DNA from: Eshraghiella sp964576255
Lineage (GTDB): Bacteria; Bacillota; Clostridia; Lachnospirales; Lachnospiraceae
Length of the DNA stretch: 64,000 bases
NCBI GenBank assembly: GCA_964576255.1
Contig: CAZNUK010000004.1
Span: forward strand, 1 to 64,000
Direction: 5' to 3'
Shown one piece after another: positions 1-8,484 of this stretch (position 1 is the first letter of the stretch; every line of letters starts with the position of its first letter). The position numbers and the translations under genes were made by a program. A model generated the notes under the pieces. That model saw only the letters and a list, made by a program, of their open reading frames with translations. It had not been told where the DNA came from and searched no databases.

Positions 1-1
1 T

Positions 2-1111
2 GGAAACGATACCTACATCTTCAATAAGGGAGACGGAGTTGACACAATCTATGATTACCAGAACAGCACCACAGAAAGTCGCGCAGACAGAATCGTATTC
101 GGTGAAGGAATAAGCCCAGACGACATAAGCATGGAGAGGGTAGGCAACGACCTTGTCATCATATACGGAGAAGGCGACCGTATAACAGTTGAGAAGGCTT
201 ACTACAATACAAGTGGTACACATTTTGTGGAGGGTATGGAATTCTCTGATGGAACCAAATGGGGAGTGTCAGATATCGTTGAACGAACCAGAGTAAGATA
301 CGGAACCAGTGGAAACGATACAATCACAGGCTACGACCAGACCACATATCATGACCATGATGAAATCCTGTATGCAGGAGCCGGAAATGACACGGTTTAT
401 GGATATGCCGGAAATGATGAGCTTTATGGAGAAGCCGGAAATGACTACATAGAAGGTGGTAATGGAAATGACGTAATTATCGGTGGAACTGGAGCAGATG
501 ACCTTAGAGGAGCAGCTGGCAATGATACTTACATCTTCAATAAAGGTGACGGAGTGGATATAATCTACGATTATTGTAACAGTACCACTGATAGCCGTTC
601 GGACCGAATCGTATTTGGTGAAGGTATAACCATTGAGGACGTAAGTATAGCTAAAGTAGGTAACCACCTTGTTATCACATATGGTGAAGAAGATAAGATA
701 AAAGTATGGGATGTATATTATAATTCGGGAGGTATATGTCAGGTCGAATATATGGAATTCGCAGACGGAACCATAGCTCGAATTGACAGTGAAAATATCT
801 CTCTCGTCATCGAATACCAGCCTGAGCCAGTTACTGATGTTGATACCCTTTCACAGGATAGTGCAACCACTCTTACTGAGTTAATTGCAGAGGGTGATAG
901 CGCGCAGGATACTGAGCTTTTAAGCAGTGGCACAGATTTGACACTTATAATGGAAGATGATTCAGATGTGGATTCCAGCTCGGATACAGGTGCAGCGCTT
1001 CTTGCACAGGAGCTGTCGGTATCAGAGACAGATAATAATGTATTTTCAGCAAATGATAGTGTAACTACAAGCGATACAACCCTGTTTACAGAGCAGTTTG
1101 CAGTGGAATAA
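2..1111 (+). CDS. RTX-repeat (haemolysin-type calcium-binding) secreted protein, 3' part
   Basis: The reading frame is open from base 2, so the gene begins before the window and only its C-terminal ~369 residues are seen. It carries glycine/aspartate-rich nonapeptide repeats of the GGxGxDxxx type (GNDTVYGYAGNDELYGEAGND at bases ~385-450) and two copies of a longer unit that starts GNDTYIFNKGDGVD and ends in ..VGNxLVIxYGExDxI, as in haemolysin-related calcium-binding proteins. Such repeats fold into a calcium-bound beta-roll after export. The last ~100 residues are acidic and Ser/Thr-rich without repeats, which fits an uncleaved C-terminal type I secretion signal. The type I ATPase and adaptor genes follow 9 bp downstream, so this is very probably their substrate. 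The function of the missing N-terminal part is unknown. Confidence 0.85.
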   Translation, partial: GNDTYIFNKGDGVDTIYDYQNSTTESRADRIVFGEGISPDDISMERVGNDLVIIYGEGDRITVEKAYYNTSGTHFVEGMEFSDGTKWGVSDIVERTRVRYGTSGNDTITGYDQTTYHDHDEILYAGAGNDTVYGYAGNDELYGEAGNDYIEGGNGNDVIIGGTGADDLRGAAGNDTYIFNKGDGVDIIYDYCNSTTDSRSDRIVFGEGITIEDVSIAKVGNHLVITYGEEDKIKVWDVYYNSGGICQVEYMEFADGTIARIDSENISLVIEYQPEPVTDVDTLSQDSATTLTELIAEGDSAQDTELLSSGTDLTLIMEDDSDVDSSSDTGAALLAQELSVSETDNNVFSANDSVTTSDTTLFTEQFAVE

Positions 1112-1120
1112 GGAGCCGAT

Positions 1121-3271
1121 ATGGAGACTATTAATAATCAAAAGGAAATTGATTCAGGTATATTTTCCTTTTTGACTTTAGCTAAATTTCTGGGAGTTCA
1201 GGCAAAACAGTCAGAACTCATAAGGATTACTGAAAACTCTAATATTGAAGAAGTGGAAGTGTTACTTTTACAGTACGCTCGCCAATACAAGTTAAAGTCC
1301 AAGCTGTGTGTACTTAATATGGACAACCTTGTAAAGAAGATGGACAAAATCCTTCCCTTGATTGCCAAATCAAGGGAGGGCAAGTTCTTCATAATTGCCA
1401 AAGTACATAACGATAAAGCAATTGTTATGTTCCATGATAAGGGAGCGCCACAGAGCGTCTCCCTTGAAGAACTCAAAGCATTATGGGATGGAACTGCTGT
1501 GCTTATTACTAAGAGAGGTAAAGAGGCGGCAGAGACTTTCTTTAGTTTCAAATGGTTTATACCTACTATTTTGAAATTCAAAAAAGAATTTATTCTGGTA
1601 TTAATAGCTACATTAGTTATTCAAATACTTGGGATATTAACTCCTGTAATGACACAGGTGGTTGTTGATAAGGTGTTGTCACACAGAACATTATCAACCC
1701 TGAATGTACTTGCAATTGCAATACTGGTAGTATATGTGTTTGATTTGGTTCTGGCACTTGCCAAAAACTATCTATTTACCCATACCACCAACAGAATTGA
1801 TGTGATGTTAAGTGCGAAGCTGTTTAAACATCTGTTTGCACTGCCTCTCAGATATTTTGAGTCAAGAAGAGCAGGAGAAACTGTTGCGAGAGTAAGAGAA
1901 CTTGATAGTATTCGTCATTTCCTCACAGGTACACCACTTTCTTCAATGATTGATTTGGTGTTTATCATTGTGTATATTGTGGTGCTTTTGTTTTACAGTA
2001 AATCCCTTACTGGAATTGTAGTTTTGTCAATTCCAATATATGTAATTCTGTCTTTGATAGTCACTCCATTGTTTAAGCAACGATTGGACGAAAAATTCAA
2101 TGCAGGAGCGGAAACAAGTTCATTTCTTGTGGAGTCAATTAATGGTGTGCAGACGGTTAAGTCCTTTGCTATTGAGGATAAGTTTGAGAGCAAATGGGGG
2201 GATTTGCAGGCGGATTATGTTAAGGCCGGCTACAAGACAACTATGGTGTCCACTACCGCAGGAACGCTGGGACAGTTTATCCAGAAGGTTTTTGATTTGC
2301 TTATTCTGTATTTTGGTGCTAAGGCTGTTATGAATGGTGATTTCACAGTGGGACAGCTTGTGGCTTTCAGAATGCTTTCAGGACGTATAAGTGGGCCGGT
2401 TCTTAGACTTGTCCAGCTGTGGCAGGAGTACCAGCAGGCAGCTATGTCCGTAAGACGTATTGGGGATATATTTAATTCACCCCCAGAGGTTTCTGGGAAC
2501 TCAGGAATATCAAGTATTCCTGAATTAAAGGGTAATATTAAGTTTGATAAGGTCAGATTTCGTTATAGAGCGGATGCATCAGAGGCTATTAAGGATATGA
2601 GCTTTGAAATAGAAGCAGGAAACATTGTGGGTGTTGTGGGACGAAGCGGTTCTGGTAAAAGTACCATATCCAAGCTTATTCAGAGATTGTATATACCGGA
2701 AAGTGGCAAAATTACCATTGATGGAATTGATATCTCCATGATTAATCCGTGGCAGTTAAGAAGACAAATCGGTGTTGTGCTTCAGGAGAATTTTATGTTT
2801 AACGGAAGTGTAAGGGAGAATATTTCCATACATATGCCGGGGGCAACCTTTGAACAGATTGTGCAGGCGGCGGTAACTGCGGGAGCACATGATTTTATTA
2901 CATCTCTTCCAAATGGCTATGACACCATTATTGGTGAAAAGGGAGTTGGCTTGTCAGGAGGACAGAAGCAGAGAATTGCCATAGCAAGAGCCATTCTTGC
3001 TAATCCAAAGATTCTGATTTTTGATGAAGCGACTTCTGCACTGGATTATGAGTCCGAGAGCATTATTCAGAATAATCTTAAGGATATTTGTAAGGGAAGA
3101 ACAGTAATTATTATTGCCCACAGGCTTTCAACACTAAGAGAGGCACATAAGATAATGGTTGTTGATAATGGTAATCTATTGGAATACGACACTCATGAAA
3201 AACTGATGGAAAATGGTCAGTTGTACCATTCCTTATATTGTATGCAGTTAAGGGGGGATACAAATGGCTGA
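1121..3271 (+). CDS. Type I secretion ABC transporter (HlyB-like) with inactive C39-like domain
   Basis: 716 residues, the usual length for HlyB-type exporters. Residues ~1-130 form a peptidase C39-like domain. The N-terminal EIDSGIFSF stretch aligns with the KIDYGLYAL region of E. coli HlyB, so the catalytic Cys of true C39 proteases is absent and the domain should bind rather than cleave the RTX substrate. Residues ~150-440 contain the transmembrane helices. The nucleotide-binding domain has Walker A GRSGSGKST (~507), signature LSGGQKQR (~609), Walker B ILIFDEATSALD (~630) and the H-loop in IIAHRLS. A good SD (AAGGAG, 1109-1114) sits 6 nt before the ATG. The adaptor gene overlaps the end by 8 bp. 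It would energise one-step export of the upstream RTX protein. Confidence 0.92.
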   Translation: METINNQKEIDSGIFSFLTLAKFLGVQAKQSELIRITENSNIEEVEVLLLQYARQYKLKSKLCVLNMDNLVKKMDKILPLIAKSREGKFFIIAKVHNDKAIVMFHDKGAPQSVSLEELKALWDGTAVLITKRGKEAAETFFSFKWFIPTILKFKKEFILVLIATLVIQILGILTPVMTQVVVDKVLSHRTLSTLNVLAIAILVVYVFDLVLALAKNYLFTHTTNRIDVMLSAKLFKHLFALPLRYFESRRAGETVARVRELDSIRHFLTGTPLSSMIDLVFIIVYIVVLLFYSKSLTGIVVLSIPIYVILSLIVTPLFKQRLDEKFNAGAETSSFLVESINGVQTVKSFAIEDKFESKWGDLQADYVKAGYKTTMVSTTAGTLGQFIQKVFDLLILYFGAKAVMNGDFTVGQLVAFRMLSGRISGPVLRLVQLWQEYQQAAMSVRRIGDIFNSPPEVSGNSGISSIPELKGNIKFDKVRFRYRADASEAIKDMSFEIEAGNIVGVVGRSGSGKSTISKLIQRLYIPESGKITIDGIDISMINPWQLRRQIGVVLQENFMFNGSVRENISIHMPGATFEQIVQAAVTAGAHDFITSLPNGYDTIIGEKGVGLSGGQKQRIAIARAILANPKILIFDEATSALDYESESIIQNNLKDICKGRTVIIIAHRLSTLREAHKIMVVDNGNLLEYDTHEKLMENGQLYHSLYCMQLRGDTNG

Positions 3272-4379
3272 TAAACCAACAGGAAATCTTACAAAATATA
3301 TATTGAAAAACAGTAAGAACAATGAGAAGAATCTGAAATATGATTTTATGCCCGCACTTTTGGAGATAATCGAGAGACCTTCTCATATAGCCGGCAGGGT
3401 AATAGTTATTGCCATTGCCACACTTCTGGTTTTTGCAATTATCTGGGCATCCATTGCCAAAATAGATGTTGTAATTAATGGAAGTGGTTATGTTACTACT
3501 GCCCTTGAGGAAAGTTCAGTTAGTGCACAGACCGGTGGGATTATTAAAACTGTTAATGCTGCCAGTGGGGATTATGTAGCCAAGGGAGATGTGTTAATTC
3601 AATTAGACACATCTGAAACAGAAATTTCAATTAAACAACTTGAAGAGACTCTTGCACTTTTAGAGGTGCAGAAAAAAGTGGCTGAAATGTATGTTGAAGA
3701 TGTGAATGCAATCATTAATGTTGATGAATATCCGATTGAACATCAATATGCAGTAAAAAAATTAGTCTATGAGAATGAAACCGTTAAGCTACAGTTAAAT
3801 AATTATCCTTCAAGTGCCGATAGCATTAAATTACAGTATGAATCCGGTCTGGTTGAACTGTTGTATGAGCTTACACATAACATTACAGTATATGAGGAAG
3901 AGCTGGAATTGCAGAGACTGGCTTATGAAAAGCTGTCTATAAAAGCTCCGGTTAGTGGATATATTCTAACATCTGAAGCGGTATATGTTGGTCAGATGAT
4001 TCAAAGTCTGCAACCACTATTTGTTATAATACCAAGTGATTCAGAGTATATCTTTGAAGGGTATATAGATAATAAAGATATATCCAGTGTTAAGGTTGGT
4101 GATATGGTTCAGATAAAGCTACAGGCATACTCTTATTCGGATTATGGAGCTGTGGAGGGTGAAATTGTGTATATAAGCCCATCTGTAATTACCAATGATG
4201 CTAACCAGAGCGTATATGAAATTCAGGTCAAAATTGATGAGGAGAATTGTCATAAAGATATAGAATTCATATCCGGTATGGCAGGAAGTATTGAGGTAAA
4301 TGTTGGGAAAAGAAGTGTAATGGATTACTTCTTAGAGCCTATTCTGGGAAGTCTTGATAAAAGCTTAAAAGAAAAATAA
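3264..4379 (+). CDS. HlyD-family membrane fusion / adaptor protein
   Basis: 371 residues. A single transmembrane helix (~42-64, IVIAIATLLVFAIIWASIA) follows a cytoplasmic N-terminus. After it come a biotinyl-lipoyl-like half motif (SAQTGGIIKTVNAASGDYVAKGD), a short coiled-coil stretch (~115-215), the second lipoyl half (LSIKAPVSGYILTSEAVYVGQ) and a beta-barrel region. It is about 100 residues shorter than E. coli HlyD, mainly through the coiled-coil hairpin that normally reaches an outer-membrane TolC partner, which suits a cell with no outer membrane. It overlaps the ATPase gene by 8 bp and has SD GGGGGG. It should form the inner-membrane complex with the ATPase. Confidence 0.88.
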   Translation: MADKPTGNLTKYILKNSKNNEKNLKYDFMPALLEIIERPSHIAGRVIVIAIATLLVFAIIWASIAKIDVVINGSGYVTTALEESSVSAQTGGIIKTVNAASGDYVAKGDVLIQLDTSETEISIKQLEETLALLEVQKKVAEMYVEDVNAIINVDEYPIEHQYAVKKLVYENETVKLQLNNYPSSADSIKLQYESGLVELLYELTHNITVYEEELELQRLAYEKLSIKAPVSGYILTSEAVYVGQMIQSLQPLFVIIPSDSEYIFEGYIDNKDISSVKVGDMVQIKLQAYSYSDYGAVEGEIVYISPSVITNDANQSVYEIQVKIDEENCHKDIEFISGMAGSIEVNVGKRSVMDYFLEPILGSLDKSLKEK

Positions 4380-4391
4380 AGTAAATAATAT

Positions 4392-4447
4392 AATACAGCT
4401 ACGATGCCGGGTATATGCAATCCCCGCTACCGTAGCTGTATTTTTAT
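4392..4447. terminator. Bidirectional terminator between convergent genes
   Basis: The arms 4392-4403 (AATACAGCTACG) and 4431-4442 (CGTAGCTGTATT) are exact complements, followed by Ts on the plus strand and matching A/T on the other side. It lies between the end of the secretion operon and the convergent stop at 4444. Confidence 0.75.
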
Positions 4448-5421
4448 CCTTCTTCTGCCATAATATTCGGATACATTTTCTGTACCTTGTGAATTACCAA
4501 GTCGCACACATCCTCGGGCACTTGGGCAATTTTAATTAATTGCTTTCTGTCTGTTACAAGACAGAGCGTGCAGGTAATTTCTTCCCGGTTAAGTCGGGCA
4601 GTGTAGTTTTTGCTCTTGTATATCCAGACTATATGTTCAAGTATGGCAATTTCCACATTGTCTGCGTATGTTATGCCATATATAAAATTTTCCGAAAGAA
4701 ATACTTTGTTCTCGTAAGAGATGACATCGTTATTAAATTCCCTTTCAGCCTTGCGATAGAGTCTTTTAAGTCTGCCGTATTTACGCATTTTGAAAAATGG
4801 TATGGAAATATGAGGATTAAAAAATACGATGATTATAAAAATAATATCCACAATTACCATAATTGTAAAAATGTAAAAGACAAATATTAAAAAGCTTTCA
4901 AAGCTGTGAATGTAGTCGTATTGATTAACAAATGTATGGGAACAGATATTACGCAATCCATCCTCGGAGAATTTTAGTTCATCTGACATACTTGCAATAA
5001 CTGCCTCATACATGTTATCATTATGTGTCAGGTGGGCATTGAAACTGTAATTAGCAAGTGTGACGGTATCTTCTTCGAGATTATCCATACATATGAGGAA
5101 GAAATAGCATTTCTCTTCATACAGGCTATAGAATATTTTGGCTTTGATTTTGCCGTCTTCGGTATAGTCAACACCGGTGTAATACAGCATAGGAACGTCC
5201 ACGGAAATGTTGTAATCTTCCTTACTGTAACGGCTGTCCAAGGTGGATAAATCAGTAACCTTATCAGGGGTGATATGGTTAAAGAATGGATTAATAATTA
5301 AAAGTGCCATAAGAATTACAAACAGCACAATTGGAATTATTAATCTTGGCATATACATTTTTCTAATCAGTTGTTTTAAAGTTTTATTTTTCATAGGATT
5401 AGTATAATTCGGATGATTCAA
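4444..5421 (-). CDS. Membrane protein of unknown function
   Basis: 325 residues from a TTG at 5419-5421. An alternative ATG at 5392-5394 would give 316 residues starting MKNKTLKQLIRK. Neither start has a convincing SD, so the start is uncertain. One hydrophobic helix lies at ~28-46 (IIPIVLFVILMALLIINPFF). A ~115-residue extracytoplasmic segment follows, then a second membrane segment around residues 178-205 (IFVFYIFTIMVIVDIIFIIIVFF) and a cytoplasmic C-terminal domain of ~120 residues. I do not recognise the family. It is transcribed alone, convergent with the secretion operon and divergent from the methyltransferase gene. Confidence 0.7.
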   Translation of the reverse strand: MNHPNYTNPMKNKTLKQLIRKMYMPRLIIPIVLFVILMALLIINPFFNHITPDKVTDLSTLDSRYSKEDYNISVDVPMLYYTGVDYTEDGKIKAKIFYSLYEEKCYFFLICMDNLEEDTVTLANYSFNAHLTHNDNMYEAVIASMSDELKFSEDGLRNICSHTFVNQYDYIHSFESFLIFVFYIFTIMVIVDIIFIIIVFFNPHISIPFFKMRKYGRLKRLYRKAEREFNNDVISYENKVFLSENFIYGITYADNVEIAILEHIVWIYKSKNYTARLNREEITCTLCLVTDRKQLIKIAQVPEDVCDLVIHKVQKMYPNIMAEEG

Positions 5422-5455
5422 ATAATCAAGGGAAGAAATGAAAGGTGGGGCTAAA

Positions 5456-6199
5456 ATGAGTGCTTATACAACATTTGCTTTGGTATATGACACATTTATG
5501 TCTCATATTCCGTATGAAGAATGGGCAGAACTGATAGATGAATATTTCAAAATAAATAATATTTCCGGAGATATTTTAGAACTGGGTTGTGGCACCGGAC
5601 GTTTTTCTTTTCTGTTGGAGGAGAAAGGATATAATGTAGTTGGTATTGATAATTCCAAGGATATGATTAATATTGCCGGACGTAATGCCAGAGCTAGACG
5701 CAGTGGATGTCGTTTTATCCTTCAGGATATGAGAGTAATTGAACAGGAACATAAGTATAATGCAGTAGTAAGTGTATGCGACTCCATGAATTATCTTTTG
5801 GAAGAGTTTGATTTGGAATCGGTTTTTGAAGGAGTATCTAAGGTGTTATTACCCGGAGGGATTTTTCTCTTTGATATGAAAACTGAAAGCTTTTATAAAA
5901 GTCTGGGGGATAATGTTTTTACAGATGAGAACGAAATGGGAAGCTATATCTGGAAAAATTATTATGATGAAACTGCCAGGGATAACAGCTATGAACTGAC
6001 TTTTTTTATACATAAGAAAAAGAATTTGTATGTTAAGGAAACAGAAGAACACATTCAGCATGTGTTTACCGGGGATGAGATTGAGCGATGTGCAGATAAA
6101 GCGGGGCTTAAAGTCAGAGCCGTCCTTGGAATGGATTTAAAAGCACCTGGGGATTTTAATTCCCAGAGAATATATTATGTTGTGGAAAGGAAACAATAA
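5456..6199 (+). CDS. Class I SAM-dependent methyltransferase
   Basis: 247 residues from the ATG at 5456, chosen because AAAGGTGGGG (5441-5450) is correctly spaced before it. An upstream in-frame ATG at 5438 would place this SD inside the gene. Motif I is ILELGCGTGRFSF, with an acidic residue ending the next strand (VVGIDNS), both diagnostic of the Rossmann-fold SAM-binding domain. The substrate cannot be told from sequence; small-molecule methylases of this type are common. The stop overlaps the hslO start by one base (TAATG), so the two genes are translationally coupled. A TATAAT at 5403-5408 may be the -10 of the operon. Confidence 0.82.
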   Translation: MSAYTTFALVYDTFMSHIPYEEWAELIDEYFKINNISGDILELGCGTGRFSFLLEEKGYNVVGIDNSKDMINIAGRNARARRSGCRFILQDMRVIEQEHKYNAVVSVCDSMNYLLEEFDLESVFEGVSKVLLPGGIFLFDMKTESFYKSLGDNVFTDENEMGSYIWKNYYDETARDNSYELTFFIHKKKNLYVKETEEHIQHVFTGDEIERCADKAGLKVRAVLGMDLKAPGDFNSQRIYYVVERKQ

Positions 6200-7074
6200 T
6201 GGGTGATTATTTAGTTAGAGCAACTGCTGCCCAGGGTAGAATACGAGCCTTTTCTGTAGTGACAACGGATACCGTGGAAGCGGCAAGGGCAGCCCACAAT
6301 ACAAGTCCGGTTGTAACTGCTGCCCTTGGCAGATTATTATCAGCGGGACTTATGATGGGAAGTATGATGAAAAATGACAAGGATGTGCTTACTCTTAAGA
6401 TAGAAGGCACAGGACCAATGAAATCCATACTGGTTACAGCGGATTCCAAAGGTAATGTAAAGGGTTATCCACAGGTTCCGAGAATACCGATGATGATTAA
6501 TGACCAAGGAAAGCTGGATGTAGCTGGTGGTATAGGTGTGGGACTGCTTACCGTAATTAAAGATATCGGACTTAAGGAACCTTATAATGGAACCTGCGAG
6601 CTGGTTTCGGGCGAAATTGCGGAGGATATAACGTACTATTTTGCATCAAGTGAACAGACGAATTCTTCAGTTGGACTGGGAGTTTTGGTTAAGGGTGATG
6701 AAATGGTATTGCAGGCGGGCGGTTTTATTGTTCAGCTTATGCCTGATATAACCGAAGAGGATATCATTAAGCTGGAGGAAGCACTTTCAAAGGTTAGCTC
6801 CGTAACTGCTATGCTAGAGGAAGGTTTAACTCCGGAAGGTATACTTGAAAGGCTTTTGGGAGACCTTGATTTGGAAATATTGGATACAATGCCGGTGCAG
6901 TTTCATTGCGATTGCTCCAAACAAAAGGTTGAGGATGCGCTGATACTCCTTGACAAAAATGAAATAAATTCAATAATAGAAGATGGACAGCCAATAGAAG
7001 TAATGTGCCATTTTTGTAATACCGCATATAATTTCAGTATTGATGAGCTGAAGGCGATACAAAGCAAGAAATAA
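6199..7074 (+). CDS. hslO: Redox-regulated chaperone Hsp33
   Basis: 291 residues, full length. Hsp33 is a cytoplasmic holdase activated by oxidation: zinc is released from four cysteines and disulfides form. All four are present in the expected C-terminal spacing, CDC at ~237/239 and CHFC at ~270/273. The N-terminal domain shows the family pattern (RATAAQGRIRAF, AAHNTSPVVTAALGRLL, MKNDKDVLTLKIEGTGP). It is the second gene of a two-gene operon with the methyltransferase. Confidence 0.95.
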   Translation: MGDYLVRATAAQGRIRAFSVVTTDTVEAARAAHNTSPVVTAALGRLLSAGLMMGSMMKNDKDVLTLKIEGTGPMKSILVTADSKGNVKGYPQVPRIPMMINDQGKLDVAGGIGVGLLTVIKDIGLKEPYNGTCELVSGEIAEDITYYFASSEQTNSSVGLGVLVKGDEMVLQAGGFIVQLMPDITEEDIIKLEEALSKVSSVTAMLEEGLTPEGILERLLGDLDLEILDTMPVQFHCDCSKQKVEDALILLDKNEINSIIEDGQPIEVMCHFCNTAYNFSIDELKAIQSKK

Positions 7075-7078
7075 TAAA

Positions 7079-7107
7079 TTGACTTAATTTGAATAATATG
7101 TTAGATT
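7079..7107 (+). promoter_or_regulatory. Candidate promoter of the cold-shock gene
   Basis: TTGACT (7079-7084), 17 bp spacer, TAGATT (7102-7107). It would give a ~50-nt leader before the csp SD. Confidence 0.45.
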
Positions 7108-7162
7108 AGATGTGTCGCTAAAAATCGCGAATATATTTTTTATTTCATATGGAGGTATTACC

Positions 7163-7363
7163 ATGAACAAAGGTACAGTTAAGTGGTTCAACAATCAGAA
7201 GGGATATGGATTCATCTCTGATGAGAGTGGTAAGGAAATATTTGTACACTATTCAGGACTTGACATGGAAGGCTATAAGACTCTTGAAGAAGGTCAGAGC
7301 GTTGAGTTTGAAATAGTTGACGGAGCTAAGGGACCACAGGCAACACACGTTAAGACAGTTTAA
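7163..7363 (+). CDS. Cold-shock domain protein (CspA family)
   Basis: 66 residues, the standard length of CspA-type single-stranded nucleic-acid chaperones. The start at 7163 is fixed by SD GGAGGT (7151-7156). An upstream in-frame extension to 7112 has no SD and adds a non-family segment. RNP1 is KGYGFI and RNP2 is IFVHYS, both on the RNA-binding face of the OB fold. It binds RNA/ssDNA and melts mRNA structure at low temperature. It stands alone between hslO and a membrane-protein gene, with its own candidate promoter and a distal terminator. Confidence 0.95.
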   Translation: MNKGTVKWFNNQKGYGFISDESGKEIFVHYSGLDMEGYKTLEEGQSVEFEIVDGAKGPQATHVKTV

Positions 7364-7452
7364 TTAACGAAGTTATAATCCAGGTTTGCAGTGTGCCTTT
7401 TGAAAATAGGTATTATTTTTATTAAAGTATATTGTCATTCGTAAAGATTATT

Positions 7453-7482
7453 AAAGGGCTGTCAGATTAGAGACAGCCCTTT
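7453..7482 (+). terminator. Intrinsic terminator of csp
   Basis: The stem AAAGGGCTGTC (7453-7463) pairs with GACAGCCCTTT (7472-7482) around an 8-nt loop. It lies 90 nt after the csp stop and before the next gene, so the csp mRNA has a long 3' UTR. Confidence 0.75.
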
Positions 7483-7514
7483 AGCATTATATTGTAGTAG
7501 AAAGAAGGAAAAAT

Positions 7515-8420
7515 ATGAATAACTTAATTTTAGCTTCCAATATTCCGGAGGGATATGAATATCTTTTAGACCAGAAGATGCCGATTACATCCATTGTATA
7601 TCCAATTGTATGTGCAGTGCTTATATTGGTTATCGCAGTGTTTCTGACCATATTGGTAAAAAGACAGCATAAGATATATGGACTGTGCACTTTTGCAGGC
7701 GTTTCGATTTTTATGCTTTTCAATTATTTTCTCGTTATGATTCTTACAATGTTTATACCAAGTGCCAATAAAGTGGTGTTTTATATTATTGCAGCACTAA
7801 TGTCAACTTTGGTTCCTTTTATGGGAAGACTTATTGTTATTAAAGCTTTTTCACGTCAGCATAACACTATGGCAGCCCATATGTCATATGGTGTGGGCAT
7901 AATGGATATGAAGGCATTTGTATCGATTATTAATTTTATTATTCCGATTTCAAATTATTATCAGCTTGAGAAATATGGTGTGGAATACTTTTTCACTTCT
8001 GAAGAAGAGGTAGAGGTGACATTGCAGAGAGCGGAAAATTTTGCAGAGATTTTTGGTTACAATTATAGTCATTATATGCTGGTTGCTATTGTGGCTATTT
8101 GCGTAGCGATATACAGTCTTGCGGTTACTGTTCCGATTTATGCAGCATTTAAGGGTAAAAAAAGCAAGGTATGGTACGCGTTTGCTTTTGGTATGGGATT
8201 TATAATCACATTAGCAGAATGTTTGTTTAATAATAATATTTTTGTAATTCCGTCCATAATAGCTATGATTGCTACAACAACAGCAACAGCAGTTATCTGT
8301 TACAAGCTCTACAAAACAATGAGCTACGAGGACGAAGAACAGGAAGAAAGTGCGAATGAGAATATTTCAGGAATTGCCAAAACAAGAATTCCGAAATTCA
8401 AAGATTTAGATAAGCTCTAA
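7515..8420 (+). CDS. Polytopic membrane protein, possibly YhfC-like
   Basis: 301 residues with about seven hydrophobic helices. Examples are 28-48 (ITSIVYPIVCAVLILVIAVF), 56-80, 86-104, the 128-150 segment containing SYGVGIMDMKAFVSI, 187-210 and 225-265. A charged cytoplasmic tail (YEDEEQEESANE) follows. The central YGVG..(I/M)...A segment and helix pattern recall the YhfC family of predicted intramembrane metalloproteases, but the usual zinc-binding HxxxE is not evident, so the assignment is weak. SD-like AAGAAGGAAAAAT precedes the ATG. It appears monocistronic, between two terminators. Confidence 0.6.
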   Translation: MNNLILASNIPEGYEYLLDQKMPITSIVYPIVCAVLILVIAVFLTILVKRQHKIYGLCTFAGVSIFMLFNYFLVMILTMFIPSANKVVFYIIAALMSTLVPFMGRLIVIKAFSRQHNTMAAHMSYGVGIMDMKAFVSIINFIIPISNYYQLEKYGVEYFFTSEEEVEVTLQRAENFAEIFGYNYSHYMLVAIVAICVAIYSLAVTVPIYAAFKGKKSKVWYAFAFGMGFIITLAECLFNNNIFVIPSIIAMIATTTATAVICYKLYKTMSYEDEEQEESANENISGIAKTRIPKFKDLDKL

Positions 8421-8423
8421 AAT

Positions 8424-8468
8424 AAAAGGGACTTGCCAAACTATGATTTATGGGTTGGCAGGTCCCTT
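8424..8468. terminator. Bidirectional terminator
   Basis: AAGGGACTTGCCAA pairs with TTGGCAGGTCCCTT (one G-T pair), flanked by A/T runs. It lies between the stops of the convergent genes at 8420 and 8485. Confidence 0.75.
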
Positions 8469-8484
8469 AATTATTGGTTTGATA

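Noticed and set aside
4540..4890. Plus-strand 116-codon frame opposite the membrane-protein gene
   Set aside because: No SD, no family pattern; it is the shadow of the minus-strand gene at 4444-5421.
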